A stretch of DNA of 64,000 nt from contig JAYKXP010000013.1 in assembly GCA_037176845.1 (NCBI GenBank), forward strand, positions 620,001 through 684,000. The letters run 5' to 3'. The position numbers were made by a program, and so were the translations under genes. The DNA is from Paramarasmius palmivorus (taxonomy: Eukaryota; Basidiomycota; Agaricomycetes; Agaricales; Marasmiaceae). Shown in pieces: positions 57,146 to 64,000 of the stretch. The first letter of the stretch is position 1. Every line of letters starts with the position of its first letter. A model generated the notes under the pieces. That model ran no database searches. It worked only from the letters and a program-made list of their open reading frames with translations, and had not been told where the DNA came from.

Positions 57146-60100
57146 GTACATAGTATTCCGTTTCTTGCACCTTCTCGTGACGCTTGACCCGCTTGTTCTG
57201 AGGTCCATCAGACTTTTCAGCCCTCTGTGACTTGTGTATCAGCTGGTGTAGTTCACATATCGGCCGTGCTTGCCGACTCGCGTCTTCCTCAGCGCAGAGT
57301 CATTCGTGTACTGTTCATCTGACCAGCTCTTAGCCCATACTCTGAGTATTGATACCTGTCTTTCAGATTCATTCTCCGCGCGAGTGCACTGAGGGAGTAA
57401 AGCTTCAAGACGGCTTTAGAGTTATGTACATGGTGCGGCTTTCAATCCTGATGATCCTAACCGATACCCAGCTGATAGTGATCGTTTTGATTCAATAGAA
57501 CAGAAGCGGTCTGGTCACTTATTTACTTCAAGGTCCTAAAAGCTATGTATGTCGAAGCTGGAATTGATGGTTGCCACTCTCTTACACTGTTATGCACATT
57601 GCCATTCCTGAGTATTACGCGTTGACGGTTAATCCCTCACCAACTAGTCCGTCCCGCCAACGGCTATACATTACAGCGTTCATCTTTGGAAACACAAGCA
57701 TTCTTAAACTCCGCACCACCTTTCCTCCCGCGTTGCCGCCACCGCCTTCATCGGGTCACTCACAGCTCACAAAATGCAACAGCACAAATGCAACTCTGGT
57801 CCCCGGAAGAGGCCAGCTGAAAGATCATCAATAGTGTGCGCTGCCGCCCAATGGTCTGATTTCTGGATCAACACTGGACAGGAAGATTCGGGAATTGGCG
57901 ATCAATAGTGACACCAGTTTGCCGCGGCTGTGCAGCTCTATCAAACATCGACGACGTGATACTTACTGTGCGGCGTTGGAAAAGCACACCACAACATGGA
58001 CCAAATGTCAGTTTTACTACCCCCAATCTCCCTCATCATACTGTTTCTGACAATCTACGCCCCACTTATTTCCTAGCTCCATGAATTATACCCTCCTGCT
58101 CCCCTGACTCTGTCTTGCACGCTTGTTTGTACCCATTACTGCCTCCGAGCGAGAGCTGATTACCCCCATCATGATCTCCATGCGCAGTATAACGAGGTTG
58201 TAGAGAACATCAAACCACATTTCGAACTCTTCTGTACACATTCTCGCGGCCCAGAACTGTGGATGCGGTAGGTAACAGTATGGTCCTCAACGAGCAGCCC
58301 ATTGACATTTCCTCAAGCATATCCAGTCAGTCAGTCAGCCGTCAGTTACAATCAGTCTGACTCTATTGATCACCCCGGTGTACTCTACCACGTCCTCAGA
58401 AGCATCGCCCCTATTTAGCTTCACAATTCGCGGGACTGTGTGCGCTGAAGCCACACAACAAGCCTCGTGAGTGTGGGAACGCAGCCATGTTGCCCGGCCG
58501 TCCACTCTATTGAGACCTTTCCACGTTATCGGTCCTTTCGAGGATAAATCCGATCCTCTGTGTGAGTGACCTTATATTCCATTAGAGTATTTTCCACGAT
58601 GTGCACAAACCTATCCGCAAATTTTCGTGTAGCCACTCAGCGTCCGTTCACACCCTTGTTTTACTCCTCAAACTCCAACACGACACATTATTTCATCATA
58701 ACCATTGGTCCTCGACATCCAGACTCTGCGTTCCCGTCGATATCAAGCATCTGTCGGTCAGAGTTCCCGAGATCTTGAATGCCGGCGGCCCTCTTTCTTT
58801 TTCTTGAGTCCATGCAAACTCCACATAACTCCAGGCTACATCACGGAGTGTCTTCTGTAAGTATCCAACGTGCAATCAACGCAGCTTATCATTTCGTCAT
58901 GACACTTGGAAGTAAAATCGGAACACGCCTCTCGTTTTGTTCCTTTTCTAAATATTCTCACCTTCGACAGGAGTTTTCTCAGCGTCGTTCCCGTTTTGGG
59001 CCGTGTCCAGTGGCTGCGTGGCGCTCCCATGATTTACCAACTGCTTACACAGATGACTGGAAAGGTGTAGGTGAGAGTATTCCTTCTTTTTGGACCGTCT
59101 TCCGATTTTTGCGGCAATGCATGAAATAGCTTCTCCTTCTCGTATTTTGTCAAAGCGATCGTGGTGTACAGATCTTCTCGTGAATCGTGAGACTGCACTT
59201 ACTTTGTGACATGATTGAAAAAAACGCTGAATAGATATAACATCTTGGGATATCAACCACAGCGGGGGCCAGGAGAGTAGGTGGCCGGTGGTCGATTACG
59301 ATCGAGGATTTGCCCACTATAGCCGCTTCTTGATCTGCAAGAGCACCATTCGGTCCCACAAAAATGAGAAAGATTCTCACTCAACATTTCACCTAGCCTA
59401 AAACTTTCGAGGGTGTGCGATTTTTTCGCCAGGAACCTTTTGTTCTCCTATTGAAGGCCGAGTCGGGAGACCGCTAAAGTTGTCACGGAAGCTCAAGGTA
59501 TCATAAACGTTGCGTATATACTCTGTGGTCCTAAAGTAAATTAGGAATGGTTCTGACGCCGCACTGAGGCTTTCATCGCCATCATTTGTACACAGTGACC
59601 TAGTTCCATCGTCTATTAAAACACACTACAGCAAAAGTGCCGGCGGTGATCGCTTTGGATTGGAGGAGTACTCCGCTTAGATTTGTGGCGTTGTTTGCCT
59701 ATTAAAGTTATACATTTACAGCTGGTCAAAATGTTAATTCTTCAACTGACAATCATGAAGACAAACAGGTCTGTGGCGCATGCCATAGTTAACGTTACAC
59801 GCCGCGCCCTTGCGTCGGTGGCCCAGGGCGAACCAGAACAAGGTAAAGAACGACGACGGGACCCGTTTCAATTTTGCGTGTGTACAACGGACGATCCTAT
59901 AGCCGAAGCTGTTTCTCGTTGACCGTCGATGACTGTCGGGGAATGATCGTCAGGGTAGGGCGGAGCGCTTTCCGACGATGACGATCTCGACGATTTCCTT
60001 GGACATGAGTGAATGATACCGTATGCCAATACCCAACTTACTTGGGTCCCAGCGCTTTTAACTCTAGGGCGTTTGAAAGGGCCGTAAGTAGAACGACGGT

Positions 60101-60465
60101 GATGGCGAGGAACAAGGAACAATTCTGGAGGGACAGACGCCCCGCGGAGGCGCGACATCTCACCGCCCATTTCGCAACATGTTAGCGTCGGTCCTCGGGA
60201 GTCGGTCTTGTGATACAAGCAAGTCCGCAACACATATGGCCTGATGGAAGTACTTCAAACCAAACATTCAGTCCAGAAAAGGAATGCCGGAGGCTTACAT
60301 GATGTCAAACAGCGCGGAAGGCGATGAACAGCGAGGAGATGATACATTCAGGCCACCCACCGCAAATCGGCGGGCGATCCAGGGTAAGAGGCAGCGAATG
60401 ATTGGCAGGATTTGGGAAGATTGGCGGTCTGTGGATGTGTATGTAATATGAGGATATCTCGGACG
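57146..60465. other. Gene-poor region of 3.3 kb
   Basis: Many short overlapping frames on both strands, none over ~120 codons and none with a recognisable motif. A short CAGT run (cagtcagtcagtcag) lies near 58323. No RNA gene seen. It may hold decayed or fast-evolving small genes. Confidence 0.35.
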
Positions 60466-61311
60466 TTAGAGCTTTTCTCCGTCGTAGTCGTTATTCCAGT
60501 GGTCGTCAATCTTGTGCGGATGTTTGGTGTATCTCCTGTTAGACGGGGTGAAGAAGCAGAAATCCTAGACCAAGGTTGACCTCTAAGGGGTTTTGGGCCA
60601 CAAGTTGGGTACCGGCTAATGAGTTTTGCTGCAAGAGCGACTCCAGACACATGTCAATATCCTAAAGAGATTCCGAAAACCTCCATCGAGCGTTGCTACC
60701 TCTTGGAATGTGCGGTAAGGAACCTTGGAAAGTGAACATTCTGTACGAGAGCTTTTTTTAGGTCAAAGTCGAAAGATACCGTCGCGTGCTCGTGGATCAA
60801 TCTTGTTATTGAATCGACGTTAGTCGGCTATGGATTGAAGGTAACACATCAGAGCATCTGTATATTTCTTCCTTTTTGCTTTCTGATAGTTGGATACAGT
60901 GTCGGGAAAGCAACGGGGTCGATATGAAGGCTTGAGGATCACAAGTGGGTAATCATGGCGGCATCATACGGCACTAAGTGACAGAGAAAATCCATATTGC
61001 AACCAGGTCGAGTCGCCGTATTCATGAAAGTGACATGATAGGAGATTTGGGAGATTGGCGTGTGCTCCTGATAACTATTCTACAGGATTCGCCAGCTCAT
61101 GGAGTAAAGCCGCATGCGAGGCAATCAGGGTTAGTATATGGAATCATATTGGACGAGGAGAACGGCCCCAAGGTGAGGAAGCGAGACGAGTAAGAAACCG
61201 TTCTTGAGTGCGGGCAAGTACCAGATCCTCGGAATGTATTGAGAGGGAGGCATTGACGAGGGATCGCGCTGGCGGTAGTGGTAAAAGCAGAGCAGAGTTG
61301 ATACGGGCCAT
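60466..61311 (-). CDS. Unrecognised gene, only the 3' half resolved
   Basis: The last three exons agree in frame and have GT-AG borders: complement(60466..60510, 60581..60661, 60747..60827). They read VDSITRLIHEHATVSFDFD, LKKALDIDMCLESLLQQNS, LAGTQLVAQNPLEIDDHWN and end NDYDGEKL. Earlier pieces look coding but do not join in one frame: 61004..61067 (EHTPISQISYHVTFMNTATR) and a possible start at 61311 (MARINSALLLPLPPARSL). The gene may have several tiny exons or be damaged at its 5' end. No family recognised; the acidic ending is well formed. Confidence 0.45.
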
Positions 61312-61896
61312 GGGCGGCGCGGTAACCGGACATAACAATTGTCACGAATTTTGGAAGAATCTGGCAAAATTTGGGCTGATCTGACTTTGATCTGAACCAT
61401 CATCATGTCCGCTTTCCATGAACTCTGGCCTGGCAATATTCCGCAACAATCAAAAGCAGCATAGGGATATTCTATATTGGGGAATTCTAGGAAAAGGCGA
61501 CATCTGTCGACGACGGGGGACGCATCAAGGAAGCCACGCTGCGCATGAATTGAACGTGGGGAAGCCTGGTTAGAGACTTTGCCATCACCTGGGCCTGAGC
61601 CAAAAAGAGCAATGAACGGAAATGGGTACGTGTAACCACGTATAGAATTCTCAGTTTAGGTCAATTTCAGGCAGGGCGAGTAGTTGCCGAAATTGTGACC
61701 GAGTGGGAGAGAATCCTTTTGGGGTACCTCGTGAGGATCCCAAATCCTATCCCAGATCTCACCACGTTCCAGCATAGAGTTCTACAACCAACCTTACCCA
61801 CATCCTTTCATTTTCGAAATTCACCTAAATGCCCTATAAAATCCTCCTCCGAATCCACTCCATCTCATCACTCCCACCTCCTCAGTCCTATTCAAC
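61312..61896. other. Shared upstream region
   Basis: No gene seen; the last ~100 bp before 61897 is pyrimidine-rich, a probable promoter and 5' UTR of the methyltransferase gene. Confidence 0.45.
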
Positions 61897-63852
61897 ATGT
61901 CTTCTGCGCCTCACGCCTGTGTACACTTTGTGCCTTCGGCCAAGTCTCTCCAAAAGTCCACCGCGTCTCTCTTCGCCCTCTCGATACCTTCACCAAGGTC
62001 GTGGCTCGCAGCTTTCGGTGCGTGAAGCGATACAAGTGTTATGAATTCATGGCCTAATGATATTCTTTATACAGCCCGGACATCAATATTATCCGTTCTA
62101 AACGATGCTATAACGCGCGGACACCTCACGATATCGGACTCTGAAGGAGTGCACTGCTACGGTCATTATAAGCCTGGATGCAATGACGTCTACCTCAAAG
62201 TCAACGACGACAACTTTTGGGTTCGCCTCATGTTGTATGTTTCTTCACCTTATGAAAACAAACCCTATGCTCACTATCATTGCTCAGATCTGGTGACCTT
62301 GGCTGTAAGATCTATTGACCCTCGCGACTTTTTGACACGATCTCACACAAGTTAATTATAGTCAGCGAAGCATACATGGTTAATGACATCGAAGTCAGCA
62401 GTCTCAAGGGCGCAATGGATGTCAGTCGTGTTTCTTGCCCACGCTTCTTCTTGGTCCGCTCAATGTCCATTCACAGCTATGGCTCGATAATCAAGCCATG
62501 GAAGACACACTCTCATCAACAGTAGCTCGCATCACATCGGCTGTCTCCGGTTTCTCAAATCGATTCCTTGGTCAGACAAAGTCGCAAGCTCGTCTAAACG
62601 TTATCGCCAGTTACGACCAGTCAAACGAACTCTTCAAGGTATGCTTTCTCACATTGGTCACACAAGATACACCTGCTCACTTGTACATCAGTCCTTCCTT
62701 AGCCAAGAAATGATGTACTCTTGTGCACTCTGGGACAACGCTGAAGGAGGAGTTAGGGGTGATCTCGAAATAGGCCCCACTCCGGGAGACCTGGAGGCTG
62801 CTCAAAAGCGGAAAATCCATCACGTCCTCAGGAAGGCCCGAGTAAAACCCGGTCATCGTATCTTAGAGTTTGGAAGTGGCTGGGGTGGACTTGCGATTGA
62901 GGTCAGCTGCATCGCGCAAACGATATGATCTTTTCTGATGTCTTCTTTAGGCTGCCGGAACATTTGGCTGCGAAGTCGATACATTAACTCTATCGATCAA
63001 ACAAAAAGAACTCGCAGAGGAACGAGTCAAGGCGGCTGGTCTTCAAGACAAAATCCGTGTCCATCTTATGGATTACCGTGACATCCCGGCCGAATTCGAG
63101 AAGGCCTTTGACGCTTTCGTCAGCATTGAGATGATTGAGGTAGGCATCCCTCCGCTGTTCACGATACCCAGGAACTGATTGTTCATTACTCCTCTCTAGC
63201 ACGTCGGCACCAAACACTACAACACATATTTCAAACTTGTTGATTTCGCACTCAAGGAACGAAATGCTACTGCCGTCGTTACATCTTCAACATTCCCCGA
63301 GTGTCGTTACAGCCTTCACCAGTAAGTTTTATCTTGGTCCGATGAGCGACGGGATATGAACAGCCTTCCGCCCTTTTCAGATCCGAAGACTTCATGCGGC
63401 GATACATGTGGCCAAACTCTTCCCTACCAAGTGCTACTGCCCTTATTAACGCAGCAAACATCGGATCACAAGGCAGATTCACTGTTGAGGGCGTCGAGAA
63501 CCACGCAGCTCGTAAGTACCTGTTATCTGATTAACAAGTAATTGGAGTTGACTTGTCCCACAGATTATCCTAGGACGCTCCGTGAATGGGGAAGACGGCT
63601 AGAACGGAACATGACACCAGAAATCATTTCAAAAGAGTACCCTGACCTCGCCGATCCCGCAAACTACGATATTTTCTCGAAAAAGTGGCAATATCTCTTT
63701 GCCTATGCTGGCGCAGGCTTCGCCAAGGGTTACATCACTTGCCATATGCTCACGTTCATACGCCAGGTCAGTATTTTTTCCACATTTTCGACTGGAGACC
63801 GATTCTGATTTCCGTTTCCGATTAGAATGATATACCTGAGCTTTGCGACTAG
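61897..63852 (+). CDS. Cyclopropane-fatty-acyl-phospholipid-synthase-like methyltransferase
   Basis: Eleven exons (61897..62017, 62075..62234, 62288..62304, 62362..62420, 62477..62638, 62692..62901, 62951..63139, 63200..63321, 63381..63511, 63564..63766, 63826..63852) give 466 aa. The third exon is 17 nt. The N-terminal third is the CFA-synthase helical part (NFWVRLMLSGDLGFSEAYM, in the family pattern, and VNDIEVSSLKGAMDLWLDN). The SAM-binding motif is RILEFGSGWGGLAIEAA, followed by VDTLTLSIKQKELAEERV, FDAFVSIEMIEHVG and a C-terminal helical tail (KWQYLFAYAGAGFAKGYI). Such enzymes methylate double bonds of membrane-lipid acyl chains using S-adenosylmethionine. In agarics the natural product is little known. 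Confidence 0.93.
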
Positions 63853-64000
63853 GCGGTCAAAATGTTGTTGCGTCACAACCGGAAAGCGACAAAATTAATC
63901 ATCTCTTTCTGATTCAGCACTCTATTCTGCTCTCACTTCTCGGTATATTTACGGTGTTGAACACAATTCTTCGGCATTTTCATCATGGACTTTGTATTAT

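Noticed and set aside
58321..58345. CAGT repeats as a possible microsatellite or array
   Set aside because: Only three to four units with decay; too short to call a repeat locus.

Overview
This window is nuclear DNA of a mushroom-forming basidiomycete (Agaricomycetes, probably Agaricales). The evidence is dense short introns (mostly 48-70 nt, GT-AG, often with a CTNAC/CTGAC-like branch point), closely packed genes on both strands, F-box proteins of the type expanded in agarics, an SRPK-like kinase, a decarboxylase of the PsiD type, small proteins with a Kre9/Knh1-type domain, and conserved eukaryotic housekeeping genes. I found no rRNA, tRNA, CRISPR array or prokaryote-type operon. All gene models were built by hand from splice signals and reading frame; exon coordinates are given in each entry.

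Layout. 0-10 kb: the 5' part of an F-box gene, an NCBP3-like mRNA-export protein divergent from KRR1 (69 bp between start codons), a large unrecognised membrane protein, and an EAF-type elongation factor. 10-20 kb: a serine carboxypeptidase with an odd last intron, a Pcl/Pho85-type cyclin, a tandem pair of small unknown paralogues, a membrane-protein gene with an in-frame stop, an SRPK-like kinase and a small single-helix membrane protein. 22-25 kb: a PsiD-like decarboxylase and an unrecognised 365-aa protein. 25.4-26.8 kb: a degraded patch holding a decayed third copy of the 14-16 kb paralogues, a 383-bp MITE-like element with TA duplications, and a 5'-truncated membrane-protein relic. 26.7-30.3 kb: three related secreted proteins with a Kre9/Knh1-like domain. 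30.8-37.2 kb: two F-box genes, the spliceosomal Sm protein B and a GH18 chitinase. 37.8-38.5 kb: a dead AMP-binding (NRPS-like) gene.

39.3-40.9 kb: an unrecognised 5-6-hundred-residue protein that seems to be built from alternating helical modules, the best candidate here for an undescribed family. 41.5-55.1 kb is mainly housekeeping: ICP55 divergent from SPT4 (78 bp), a DUF2433-type protein with an RGG tail, an APC-superfamily permease and eIF5B. 55-61 kb is gene-poor, with a 98-bp hairpin repeat, a frame-broken small gene, and a minus-strand gene whose 3' half only could be resolved. The window ends with a complete cyclopropane-fatty-acid-synthase-like methyltransferase.

The genes do not form one pathway. 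Three themes recur: RNA biology (NCBP3-like, KRR1, EAF, SmB, SPT4, eIF5B), cell wall and secretion (carboxypeptidase, three Kre9-like proteins, chitinase), and unusual splicing (AT-AG and GT-GG candidates, two GC-AG introns, exons of 3, 7, 17 and 20 nt). The splice-site and frame lesions in several otherwise intact genes may be real allele decay or sequence errors; RNA reads would decide.
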